A stretch of DNA of 64,000 nt from CAWJMD01 sp963845675 (GTDB lineage Bacteria; Actinomycetota; Actinomycetes; Actinomycetales; CAWJMD01). The stretch lies in NCBI GenBank assembly GCA_963845675.1, contig CAWJSX010000003.1, forward strand, positions 310,001 to 374,000, read 5' to 3'. Below, one piece after another: positions 30,948 to 39,904 of the stretch. How positions within the stretch are numbered: position 1 is the first letter of the stretch; every line of letters starts with the position of its first letter. A program made the position numbers and the translations under genes. Below the pieces are notes generated by a model. That model worked only from the letters and a program-made list of their open reading frames with translations. It did no database searches and was not told the origin of the DNA.

Positions 30948-30980
30948 AACGGTCCGGCTCCCTTCGGGGGCCGGACCGTT
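30948..30980 (+). terminator. Terminator-like hairpin after ilvC
   Basis: AACGGTCCGGC (30948-30958) pairs perfectly with 30970-30980 around an 11-base loop, 19 bases after the ilvC stop. No T-run follows. It separates ilvBNC from the S8 peptidase operon. Confidence 0.75.
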
Positions 30981-31072
30981 CCGCTCCGTGTCGGGCGCGC
31001 CCGGCGCGGGCCCCGGTCGGCGCAGTGGCGGGATCCGTCCCGTGCTCCATCCGGTGGAAGTCGTGAGGGCCG

Positions 31073-31101
31073 CTCAACCGGCGGGCCGCGAACGCCGATG
31101 A
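31073..31101 (+). promoter_or_regulatory. FliA-type promoter before the S8 peptidase operon
   Basis: CTCAACC at 31073-31079 and GCCGATGA at 31094-31101, 14 bases apart, about 65 bases before the ATG at 31167. The second half is identical to the element before GGDEF-EAL gene 1 and the spacing equals that before gene 2. Confidence 0.6.
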
Positions 31102-31166
31102 TGAGAACACGCAGGGGTGGAGGACCGCGGGTCACGACGACCGCACTGAGGTAGAGGAGTGCACAC

Positions 31167-32786
31167 ATGTCGCGACGTCCGGGAGTCGCACGGGCCGCAA
31201 CGGTCTCGGTTGCGGCCGCTCTCGTTCTGGCCACCGTCGGTCCTGCTTCCCCTGCTCAGGCGGGTCTGCTCGACGGCCTCGTCGACACGGTAGGTGGCGT
31301 CGTCGGGGGCACCGTCTCGACTCTGACCGGGACCGTCGGAAGCCTGTTGGGGCCCACCGGCTGGATCGTCGAGGACGGCGAGACCGAGATGAAGCACGTC
31401 TCGTCCGTGATCGGCGCCGACCGGCTCTACGCGCGCGGCATCAACGGGTCCGGCGTGGGCGTCGCGCTGATCGACACCGGTGTCGCCCCGGTCACGGGCC
31501 TCACGTCCGGCAACGTCGTCAACGGGCCGGACCTCTCGTTCGAGAGCCAGTCGCCCGAGCACCGCTACCTCGACACCTTCGGGCACGGCACGCACATGGC
31601 CGCCATCATCGCCGGCAACGACCCCTCATCCCTGCTGGGGCTGGGACGCTTCCAGGGTGTCGCCCCGGGGGCGCGGCTGACCAGCCTCAAGGTCGGCACC
31701 ACCCAGGGTGCAGTGGACGTCTCCCAGGTCGTCGCCGCCGTGGACTGGGTCGTGACCCACCGCAACGACGACCCCCGCAACCCGATCCGCGTGATCAACC
31801 TGTCCTACGGCACCGACGGCAGCCAGGACTACCAGGTCGACCCGCTGACGCACGCGGTCGAGAACGCCTGGCGCGCGGGCATCGTCGTCGTCGTGTCCGG
31901 GGGCAACAGCGGCACCGAGAACCCCAAGCTCAACAACCCGGCCTACGACCCCTACGTCCTGGCGGTCGGGGCCTCCGACACGCGGGACACCACGGCCGCG
32001 TACGACGACCTCGTCCCCGACTTCAGCAGCCGCGGCGACTCGTCGCGACGCGTCGACCTCGTGGCGCCGGGCAAGTCCATCGTGTCGCTGCGCGTCCCCG
32101 GCTCCTACGTCGACGAGGCCTACCCGTCGGCACGCGTCGGTGACCGGTACTTCAAGGGAAGCGGCTCGTCGCAGGCCGCAGCGGTCGTCTCCGGGGCTGT
32201 CGCCCTCCTGCTCGACGCACGTCCCGACCTGCGCCCCGACCAGGTCAAGGCCATGCTCCGCAACACCGCTGAGCCGATGCCCCAGGCCGACCCCACCGGC
32301 CGTGGGAAGGGTGAGCTGGATGTGTACCGGGCGTATGCGAGCGCAGCCCCGAGCGGCGCGCAGACGTGGCCCCGTTCCACCGGGCTGGGCTCCCTCGAGA
32401 AGGCCCGCGGCTCGCAGCACGTGGCCGACGACGGGCAGGAGCTGACCGGCGAGAAGCACGTCCTGGGCTCCTTCAACGCCAGGAAGTGGGCCCCGGCGAG
32501 CGCGTCCTTCACCGCCTGGGAGGGCGGGACCTGGGCCGGCAGCGCGTGGACCTCGGAGTGCTGGTGCACCGACACCTGGTCGGGCAAGGCGTGGTCGGGC
32601 AAGGCGTGGTCCGGCGACACGTGGGCCGGCAAGGCGTGGTCGGGCAAGGCGTGGTCGGGCAAGGCGTGGTCGGGCAAGGCCTGGTCGGGCGACTCGTGGA
32701 CCGGCAAGGCGTGGTCCGGCGACTCGTGGACCGGCAAGGCGTGGTCGGGCAAGGCCTGGTCCTCCGCGGAGTGGTCCGGGCCGTGA
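31167..32786 (+). CDS. Secreted S8 (subtilisin-family) peptidase with Trp pentapeptide repeats
   Basis: 539 residues, intact frame. A signal peptide with cleavage after PAQA (residue 32) precedes a short Gly/Val/Thr-rich segment and the S8 domain: catalytic Asp103 in VALIDTGVAP, His140 in FGHGTHMAAIIAG and Ser335 in GSGSSQAAAVVSG, where the usual GTSMA is replaced by GSSQA. The oxyanion Asn is probably in SGGNSGTENP. From Trp456 to the end, 17 Trp residues are spaced exactly five apart (consensus WSGKA). The short pro-region is unusual for a subtilase. The repeat may serve wall binding or self-association (inference). The stop overlaps the start of GGDEF-EAL gene 3. Confidence 0.85.
   Translation: MSRRPGVARAATVSVAAALVLATVGPASPAQAGLLDGLVDTVGGVVGGTVSTLTGTVGSLLGPTGWIVEDGETEMKHVSSVIGADRLYARGINGSGVGVALIDTGVAPVTGLTSGNVVNGPDLSFESQSPEHRYLDTFGHGTHMAAIIAGNDPSSLLGLGRFQGVAPGARLTSLKVGTTQGAVDVSQVVAAVDWVVTHRNDDPRNPIRVINLSYGTDGSQDYQVDPLTHAVENAWRAGIVVVVSGGNSGTENPKLNNPAYDPYVLAVGASDTRDTTAAYDDLVPDFSSRGDSSRRVDLVAPGKSIVSLRVPGSYVDEAYPSARVGDRYFKGSGSSQAAAVVSGAVALLLDARPDLRPDQVKAMLRNTAEPMPQADPTGRGKGELDVYRAYASAAPSGAQTWPRSTGLGSLEKARGSQHVADDGQELTGEKHVLGSFNARKWAPASASFTAWEGGTWAGSAWTSECWCTDTWSGKAWSGKAWSGDTWAGKAWSGKAWSGKAWSGKAWSGDSWTGKAWSGDSWTGKAWSGKAWSSAEWSGP
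32532..32783 (+). repeat. 15-bp tandem repeat encoding WSGKA units
   Basis: Seventeen in-frame units of 15 bases (common form TGGTCGGGCAAGGCG), the central ones nearly identical and the outer ones diverged (WAGSA, WTSEC, WCTDT at the start; WSSAE, WSGP at the end). Near-identity of the central copies suggests recent expansion by slippage or unequal crossing-over. Confidence 0.9.
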
Positions 32787-35352
32787 CCGACGGCGTCGCC
32801 GTCGTGCCCGCGGGGGGCGGGGCCGACGCCGCAACCGTGGAGCGGGCACGCGGCCGCCAGGTCTGGACCTTCCTGGTCCTCCTGGCGGTCGTCGGCTGCC
32901 TGCTGCAGCTCGCCGTCGGCTCGATCACCTGGCCGGGGGCGCCGATGCTGGGGAGCGGCCCGGCGTTCGTCGTCGTGGTCGTCGGGCTCCTGGTCGCCTT
33001 CGCCCTCGCGGAGAAGGTGGTCGTCCACATCCCGGTGGGGCGCAACACCTACACGCTGACCCTCAGCGACATCCCTCTGGTCGTGGGCCTGTTCGTCCTG
33101 GGTCCCGCGGTGCTCGTGGTCGTTCGCGTCCTCGGACCGCTCGGTCCGATGGCCTTCCGTCTCCACCACAGCCCGCGCAAGGTCGTCTTCAACGTCATCT
33201 GGTACTGGATCGAGGTGTGCACGGCGCTGCTCGTCTGGCACGCCGTCGGCGCGGCGGGCGAGCTGCGACCTGCGAGCTGGCTGGGGGCGTGCGCGGTGAC
33301 GGTCGCCGTCGACCTCCTGGGCACGGTGCTGATCTCCACCGTGATCGCCGTCGACACCGGTAGCCGACCCGCAGTGACCAGGTTGCTCGCCGAGAGCAAC
33401 CCGGCCGCCGCACTCGTCAACGCGAGCGCTGCTCTCGTCATCGTGTACGTCGCCATGGTCGACTGGCGGGCGCTCTGGACCGTCGCCGTCGTGGTCGCCG
33501 TCCTGGTCTTCGCGCAGCAGTCCTTCAACCGCATGCGCAGACGCAGCGAGAGCCTCGAGCGGCTCGGACGGTTCACCGGCGAGATCGGTGGTCAGCTCGA
33601 CGTCGACTCCGCGGTGACGAGCGCGCTCGCCTGGATCGTGCGCACGATGAACGCCGAGTTCGTCGAGCTCGTGCTCACGCCGGAGTTCGCCGGCGAGCGG
33701 CGCGCCTGGCGCATGCTCGAGGACGGCACCGTGCGGGTCCCGGCCGGGGAGGGTCTGGCGGCGACCCTCCGCCCGTGGCTCGTCAACGGCCGCCTGCTGG
33801 CCCGGCGCGGCGACCGGGACCGCGGTCTGGCACCCACGCTGCGCGACGCCGGGGTTCCGGACGCCATGCTCATGACGCTGCGGGGCGACGGTGAGGAGCT
33901 GGGCACCCTGCTCGTGGGGCACCGCCTCGGCGGCGTGGAGAACTTCGGGGACAGCGATCTCGGCGAGCTGGTGGCCCTGGGCAACCACCTCAGCGTGACC
34001 TTGCGCAACGCCCGGCGCGCCGACCTGATCCGGGAGAACTCGGCCGAGCAGCTGCGCCGGTCGCTGCACGACGAGCTGACCGGTGCGCCGAACCGCCGCT
34101 TCCTCGAGCAGCGGCTCGAGGATCGGTTGGAGGCAGGTGGACCCGCGACGGCGGTGTCGCTGGACCTGGATCGCTTCAAGGACATCAACGACACCCTCGG
34201 CCACGCGACCGGTGACGTGCTGCTGTGCCTCGTCGCCGACCGGCTGCGGGCGATCGCCCCTGCCGAGGCGGTCGTGGCCCGGCTCGGAGGCGACGAGTAC
34301 GCCGTGCTGCTGATGAGCGGGGACGACGAGACCACGGGGTGCTTCGTGACCGTCGTCCGGAACGCCTTCGCCGCCCCGTTCGAGCTCGACGCCCTGCAGG
34401 TGACGGTCGAGGCGAGCGTCGGCGTCGCCCACAGCCCGGCGGGGGACGAGCCGGTCGACCTGCTGCGTCGCGCAGACATCGCCATGTTCGCGGCCAAGGA
34501 GCGCCGGACCGGCGTCGAGGTCTATCGCACTGAGCTGGAGGTCGGGGGCACCGAGCGGCTGACGCTCCTCACGGACCTGCGGAGCGCGATCCGCAACGGA
34601 GAGCTGCAGGTGCACTACCAGCCCAAGATCCGCGTGCACGACGGCCAGGTGACGGGTGCCGAGGCCCTCGCGCGCTGGACCCACCCCGTGCGGGGCCCCG
34701 TCGGTCCCGACCAGTTCATCCCGGTCGCCGAGCACAGCGGCCTGATCACGCCCCTGACCTTCGTCGTGCTGAGCCAGGCGCTGGCCGCCTGCTCGCGCTG
34801 GCGCCGAGACGGACGCGACATGGGGGTCGCCGTCAACATCTCGCCGCGCAGCCTCCTCGAGGGCGACTTCGTCGACGAGGTGACGCGCACGGTCCGGAGT
34901 CCGACGTGCCGACGTCCGCGGTCACGCTCGAGATCACGGAGTCGAACCTCATGACCGACCCGGAGCGGGCGATCGAGGCGCTCGACCGCCTCCGCGCCAA
35001 CGGGTTCAAGCTCTCCGTCGACGATCTGGGGACGGGCTACTCGTCGTTGGCGTACCTGCAGCGGCTGCCGGTCACCGAGGTGAAGATCGACAGGTCCTTC
35101 CTCCGTCCGGACGCCGAGGGCGCCGACCCCTTCGCGATCGTCGGCGCCGTCGTCGACCTCGGCCACCGTCTCGGGTGCGACGTCGTCGCCGAGGGTGTCG
35201 AGGACGAGCGGACCTGGCGCAGGCTCCAGGACGTCGGATGCGACAACGCGCAGGGTTTCTGGATGAGCCGGCCCCTGGCGCCAGGCGACTTCGACTCCTG
35301 GCTGGCGGCCTGGAGCCCGGTGGAGGTCGCCGCCCTGCGGGCAGTCGGCTGA
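32783..35352 (+). CDS. Membrane GAF-GGDEF-EAL protein 3 (one frameshift)
   Basis: About 856 residues. The N-terminal third has six or more hydrophobic segments (LVLLAVVGCLLQLAV, FVVVVVGLLVAFALA, VGLFVLGPAVLVVV and others), followed by a GAF-like region (33570-34010). The cyclase domain has DLDRFKDINDTLGH and GGDEY, a tolerated variant of GGDEF. The EAL domain has AEALARW, ITESNLM, DDLGTGYSSL, KIDRSF and AEGVED. The frame breaks near 34897 through loss of one g. GTG start at 32783 inside the peptidase stop (GTGA), so the two proteins are translationally coupled. This protein may set cyclic-di-GMP in step with secretion of the repeat protease. Confidence 0.87.
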
Positions 35353-35370
35353 CCGCAGGGCGACGAGCGC

Positions 35371-36212
35371 TCAGGCCTGCCGACGCGCGGTCAGCAGCAG
35401 GTACTCCCAGTCCATCACCAGGGAGCCGTCCCCACGGTCGTGACGCCGTGCCAGGTCGACGAGGTCCCGGTCGAGGGCGGCCACCTTCTCGGGCTCCTCG
35501 GCGATGTTCCGGTAGGTGACGATGGTCGGCCCGTACGTCCGCTTGAAGAAGTCGCGGAAGTCCTCGGGCCGCTCGAACACGTCCACCCTGAGGTTCTGCC
35601 GGCGGACGTCGACGTCGACCACCCGGTCACCCAGGAGGGACCGCACGTGAGCCTCGCTGCCCCACAGCGGCGGGGTCTGCGCACCGGGCGGGGGCGCCGG
35701 AGCGTACGGCCTCATCGTCCCCAGCATCTGGCCGAGGAAGCCCTCCGGGGTCCAGCTCAGGAGCCCGAGGGTGCCGCCTGGCCGGAGCACCCGGACGAGC
35801 TCGTCGGCACTCGCCTGGTGGTGCGGGGCGAACATCACGCCGACGCAGGACAGCACGGCGTCGAACTCCCCGTCCGCGAACGGCAGGTTCTCGGCGTCCG
35901 CCTCCCGCCACTCGAGCTCGACGTCCGCCTCCGCGGCCAGGCGGCGGCCGACGTCGAAGAGCTCTGGGGTGAGGTCGCTGGCGACCACGTGCGGCCCCGA
36001 CCACGGCGGCCCGGACGGCGACGTTGCCCGAACCTGCCGCCACGTCGAGCACCCGGTCGCCCGACGCGGATGCCGCTGGCCTCCACCAGCAGCGATCCCA
36101 GGCTGGGGATGACGGTCTGAGCCACCGCGGGGTAGTCGCCGAGCGCCCACATCGTGCGGTGCCTGGCCTTGAGGTCCCGGTCCGCGTCGGCGGTCTGCGT
36201 CACTGCACTCAT
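35371..36212 (-). CDS. Class I SAM-dependent methyltransferase (frameshifted)
   Basis: About 279 residues. The SAM motif is VLDVAAGSGNVAVRAA, then ASDLTPELFDVGRR, EADAENLPFADGEFDAVLSCVGVMFAPH and LRPGGTLGLLSW, as in UbiE-like methyltransferases. Two frame changes near 36060 and 36010. ATG at 36212 with an AGGAGGA site. Divergent from an HxlR-family regulator with a shared control region of about 130 bases, so it is probably the regulated target. The substrate is unknown. Confidence 0.82.
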
Positions 36213-36292
36213 CGGCTCATTCCTCCTGTGTCGGTGCCCGGACCGACCGGCCCTGGGGCGATGTGACGAGGCTAGGAACGTCGCGGCGCCCC

Positions 36293-36317
36293 GACCAGTA
36301 CGAGATCTGTACCGGTC
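36293..36317. promoter_or_regulatory. Dyad operator between methyltransferase and HxlR genes
   Basis: Left arm GACCAGTAC (36293-36301) and right arm GTACCGGTC (36309-36317) are inverted with one mismatch around 7 bases. It is placed 26 bases before the HxlR ATG, so autoregulation is likely. Confidence 0.55.
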
Positions 36318-36342
36318 CTGCAGGACGGCCTACGATGCGCAC

Positions 36343-37020
36343 ATGGGGTCGCCGTACGGGCAGTTCTGCCCGGTGTCCAAGGCGATGGAGCTGCTCGACG
36401 AGCGGTGGACGCTTCTCGTCGTGCGCGAGCTGGTCAGTGGCACCGAGCACTTCAACGACCTCCGTCGCGGGCTGCCGCGGATGTCGCCGACACTGCTCAC
36501 CAAGCGGCTGCAGCAGCTCTCGAAGGCGGGTCTGGTCGAACGCGTGGCCGACGGCGGCACGTCCGCTACGTACCCACCCCCGCCTGCCGCGAGCTCGAGC
36601 CGATCGTCGACGCGCTGGGGGTGTGGGGAACTCGCTGGGTCGGCGAGCTCGGTGACAAGGACCTCGACCCCAAGCTCCTGATGTGGGACATGCACCGACA
36701 CGTCGTCCACGACGTCCTTCCCGCCCGGCCGGACCGTCGTGCGTTTCACGTTCCCCGACGTACCGAGGTCGGGCCGTGACTGGTGGCTCGTGGTGACCGA
36801 GGGGGAGTCGGACGTCTGCGACGACGACCCGGGGCACGAGGTGACGGCGACGGTGACTGCGAGCCTGCTGCGCCTGACGCAGGTCTGGCGCGGAGACCTG
36901 ACGTGGGCCGAGGCCCTGCGTTCCGGCTCCGTCGAGGTGTCCGCCCCCGAGGCGGTGCGCCGAGCCCTGCCCGGATGGTTCGCCCTGTCTCCCTTCGCTT
37001 CCGTGCCCCGGCCGGCCTGA
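36343..37020 (+). CDS. HxlR-family transcriptional regulator (frameshifted)
   Basis: Winged-helix regulator, about 225 residues. The HxlR domain shows YGQFCPVSKAMELLDERWTLLVVRELVSG with the typical N-terminal Cys, FNDLRRGLPRMSPTLLTKRLQQLSKAGLVER and YVPTPACRELEPIVDALGVWG. A C-terminal extension of about 100 residues (TFPDVPRSGRDWWLVV to ALSPFASVPRPA) is of the kind seen in actinobacterial members and may bind a ligand. Breaks near 36570 and 36745. ATG at 36343. Confidence 0.83.
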
Positions 37021-37023
37021 GTG

Positions 37024-37542
37024 ATGCGTCTCGTGCTGGTGGCGGACACGCACCTGCCCCGTCGCGCCCGGGACCTGCCCCCGCAGCTCTGGGACGCGAT
37101 CGACGCGGCCGACCTGGTCGTGCACGCCGGGGACTGGGTCGACGAGGCGACCCTCGACGCCCTCGAGCACCGGTCCGATCGCCTCGTCGCGTGCTTCGGC
37201 AACAACGACGGGCCTGCGCTGCGCAGACGGCTGGAGGAGGTGGCGCGGGCGGACGTGGACGGTGTGCGCCTCGCCGTCGTCCATGAGACCGGACCGGCGA
37301 AGGGACGCGAGATGCGTTGTCAAGCAGCGTATCCCGACGTCGACGTGCTCGTCTTCGGGCACAGTCACATCCCCTGGGACACGACGACGCCGTCCGGTCT
37401 ACGGTTGCTCAACCCGGGCTCGCCCACGGACCGACGCCGCCAGCCCCACTGCACGTACATGACCGCGGAGGTCGCCGGGGGACGGCTCGGCGACGTCACC
37501 CTGCACCGGCTGCCCCCCAGGCGGTCCACCGGGCGCCCCTGA
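37024..37542 (+). CDS. Metallophosphoesterase (YfcE/MJ0936-like)
   Basis: 172-residue calcineurin-like phosphodiesterase. The metal-binding motifs appear in order: VADTHLP (Asp, His), VHAGDW (Asp), FGNND (Asn), VVHE (His) and VFGHSHIPW (His-x-His), then LLNPGSPTDRR. Small proteins of this type hydrolyse phosphodiesters; the substrate is unknown. Start ATG at 37024, or the GTG three bases earlier. It lies 3 bases after the HxlR gene and 18 bases before an SRPBCC gene. Confidence 0.85.
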   Translation: MRLVLVADTHLPRRARDLPPQLWDAIDAADLVVHAGDWVDEATLDALEHRSDRLVACFGNNDGPALRRRLEEVARADVDGVRLAVVHETGPAKGREMRCQAAYPDVDVLVFGHSHIPWDTTTPSGLRLLNPGSPTDRRRQPHCTYMTAEVAGGRLGDVTLHRLPPRRSTGRP

Positions 37543-37560
37543 CCCGGCTAGCGTGGGGGC

Positions 37561-38037
37561 ATGGCAGACGACACGTACACCGTCGAGCGGTCGACCATGG
37601 TCGATGCGCCTCCCCAGCGCGTCTACGAGCTGGTCTCGGACTTCCACGCGTGGACGGCGTGGTCGCCCTGGGAGGACCTCGACCCCGAGCTCGACAGGTC
37701 GTACTCGGGTGAGCCGTCGGGCACCGGCGCCGTCTACGCCTGGTCTGGCAACCGCAAGGCGGGGCAAGGCCGCATGGAGATCGTCGAGGCGACGGCGCCC
37801 TCGCGCGTCGCCATCGACCTGCTCTTCGAGAAGCCGTGGAAGGCGCGGAACGACACCGCGTTCACGATCACGCCGGAGGGGTCGGGCTCGCGCGTCACGT
37901 GGACGATGTCTGGCCGTAAGACACTGCTGACCAAGGCGATGGGGCTGGTCAGGTCGATGGACGCTCTGCTCGGACCGGACTTCGAGAGGGGCCTCGCGCG
38001 GTTGAGGACGGCAGCGGAGTCGCCTACCTCGGCCTAG
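37561..38037 (+). CDS. SRPBCC (START-like) family protein
   Basis: 158 residues forming one SRPBCC ligand-binding fold: YTVERSTMVDAPPQRVYELVSDFHAWTAWSPWED at the start, GSRVTWTMSGRKTLLTKAMGL, and a closing helix FERGLARLRTAAES. Intact; ATG at 37561. No ligand can be inferred. Confidence 0.8.
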   Translation: MADDTYTVERSTMVDAPPQRVYELVSDFHAWTAWSPWEDLDPELDRSYSGEPSGTGAVYAWSGNRKAGQGRMEIVEATAPSRVAIDLLFEKPWKARNDTAFTITPEGSGSRVTWTMSGRKTLLTKAMGLVRSMDALLGPDFERGLARLRTAAESPTSA

Positions 38038-38059
38038 GTGCGGCGCTACGCTCGCGCCC

Positions 38060-39703
38060 GTGACCGCACAGCGACCCGTCGAGGCTCCCGACGCCCCCGT
38101 CGACCCTGCCGTCCCCGTCGTCCTCATCGCCGAGGAGCTGTCGCCCGCGACGATCGAGGCGCTGGGCCCCGGGGTCCACGTCCGCACCGTCGACGGGACG
38201 GACCGTGTCGCGCTGCTCGCGGCCGTGCCGGACGCCGTGGCCCTCCTCGTCCGGTCGGCGACGACGGTGGACGCCGAGCTCCTGCGGGCCGGTCGACGGC
38301 TCAAGGTCGTGGCGCGCGCGGGCGTCGGTCTCGACAACGTCGACGTGCAGGCCGCCACCGAGGCGGGCGTGATGGTGGTGAACGCCCCGACCGTCCAACA
38401 TCACGTCCGCGGCCGAGCACGCCGTCGCGCTGGTTCTGGCCGCAGCCCGGCACGTGGCGACGGCCAGTGCCTCGCTCAAGGCTGGACAGTGGCAGCGCTC
38501 GCGCTTCACCGGCGTCGAGCTGGCGGGCAAGACCCTCGGGGTCGTGGGCCTGGGACGCATCGGCGTCCTGGTCGCCCAGCGGCTGATGGCCTTCGAGATG
38601 GACGTGCTGGCCTACGACCCCTACGTCTCGGCGGCCCGCGCCGGGCAGCTGGGCGTGCGGCTGGTCGGTCTCGACGAGCTGCTGGCGCAGAGCGACGTCG
38701 TCTCGGTGCACCTGCCCAAGAACGCGGAGACGCTCGGTCTGCTCGACGGCGACGCACTGTCGCTGGCCAAGCCCGGGATGATCCTCGTGAACGCGGCACG
38801 CGGAGGGATCGTCGACGAGCACGCCCTCGCCAAGGCGTTGGCGGACGGCACGGTCGCGGCCGCCGGGCTGGACGTCTACGCCACCGAACCCTGCACGGAC
38901 TCACCGCTGTTCGGATTCGACCAGGTGGTCGCGACCCCTCACCTGGGGGCGTCGACCCACGAGGCCCAGGAGAAGGCGGGCGTGGCCGTGGCCCGCTCGG
39001 TGCGTCTGGCCCTGGGAGGAGACCTGGTCCCCGACGCCGTCAACGTCGCGGGCGGCGCGATCGCCGAGGTCGTCCGTCCGGGCATCGCGCTCGCCGAGCG
39101 CCTCGGCCGGCTGCTCACCGCCCTCAGCGATGCCGCGACTCGTCCGTCTGGACGTCGAGGTGAGCGGTGAGATCACGGCGCACGACGTCTCGGTGCTGCG
39201 CCTGGCCGCGCTCACCGGTGTGCTCCGGGACGTGGTTGCCGAGCCCGTGACGTACGTCAACGCCCCCGTCGTCGCCGACGCGCGGGGCATCGAGGTGCGC
39301 CTGCTGACAGAGCCCGACAGCCCCCGGTTCCGCAACCTCGTCACCCTGGTGGCCGCGCTCGAGGACGGCACGCGGTTGTCCGTCGGGGGGACCCTGACCG
39401 GCCCGCAGCAGGTTGCCAAGCTCGTCGAGATCGACGGCTACGCACTCGAGATCGCACTCGCCGACCACCTGCTGGTGCTGCGCTACAGCGACCGCCCCGG
39501 TGTCGTCGGCGCCGTCGGGGTGCTGCTGGGTGAGGCCGACGTCAACATCGCCGCCATGCAGGTCGGGCCGCGACGAGCAGGGCGGGCACGCGGTCGGCGT
39601 GCTGGCGCTCGACGGACCCGTCCCGCACCCGCTGGTCGAGCAGGTGCGCACGGCGATCGGCGCCGAACGCATCGCGGCCGCCGACCTGTCCGGCACGAAC
39701 TGA
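38060..39703 (+). CDS. serA: D-3-phosphoglycerate dehydrogenase (frameshifted)
   Basis: First enzyme of serine synthesis, long actinobacterial type of about 530 residues. The catalytic/NAD domain has VVARAGVGLDNVD, LGVVGLGRIGVLVAQRL, ILVNAARGGIVDE, DVYATEPCTDSPLF and ATPHLGASTHEAQ. Then come the intervening domain (GEITAHDVSVLRLAAL) and a C-terminal ACT domain (HLLVLRYSDRPGVVGAVGVLLGEADVNIAAMQVG) for serine feedback. Breaks near 38392, 39130 and 39572, each explained by one added base. GTG start at 38060. Confidence 0.95.
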
Positions 39704-39744
39704 CCCTCGCACCGAGGGACCGCGCAGGCGACTGTCCACAGCCG

Positions 39745-39805
39745 TCTCGTATCGCGAGATTGTCGTTCCGAAGCGCGGACAGACCGCGTATCGTCGGACG
39801 TCCGA
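39745..39805 (+). promoter_or_regulatory. Palindromic control region upstream of leuB
   Basis: Two inverted repeats lie in the serA-leuB gap: TCTCG-N5-CGAGA at 39745-39759 and the perfect 12-bp palindrome TCGGACGTCCGA at 39794-39805. They precede a small frame and leuB. Promoter hexamers are not clear. Confidence 0.4.
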
Positions 39806-39821
39806 TGATGCCGCGAGGAGG

Positions 39822-39902
39822 ATGAGTGAGATGTCCGACCAGAGCCCGCCCACGACGTTCGCCCAGGCTGTGCAGGAGTCCATGGACCGGCACGGCGACT
39901 GA
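39822..39902 (+). CDS. Small ORF (26 codons) just upstream of leuB
   Basis: Encodes a 26-residue acidic peptide beginning MSEMSDQSPPTTFAQ, with an alternative ATG at 39831. A strong GAGGAGG ribosome site lies directly before the ATG, and the TGA stop is 2 bases from the leuB GTG. It contains no leucine codon, so it is not a classical leucine attenuator leader. It may be a small protein or a translational coupler for leuB. Unrecognised. Confidence 0.5.
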   Translation: MSEMSDQSPPTTFAQAVQESMDRHGD

Positions 39903-39904
39903 CG

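Noticed and set aside
32532..32783. Tandem repeat considered as a CRISPR array
   Set aside because: Units are 15 bases, directly adjacent without spacers and in frame with the protease gene.
36201..36216. TCATCGGC near 36208 considered as a minus-strand FliA -10 element
   Set aside because: No CTCAA-like -35 lies at the right distance, and it overlaps the methyltransferase start.
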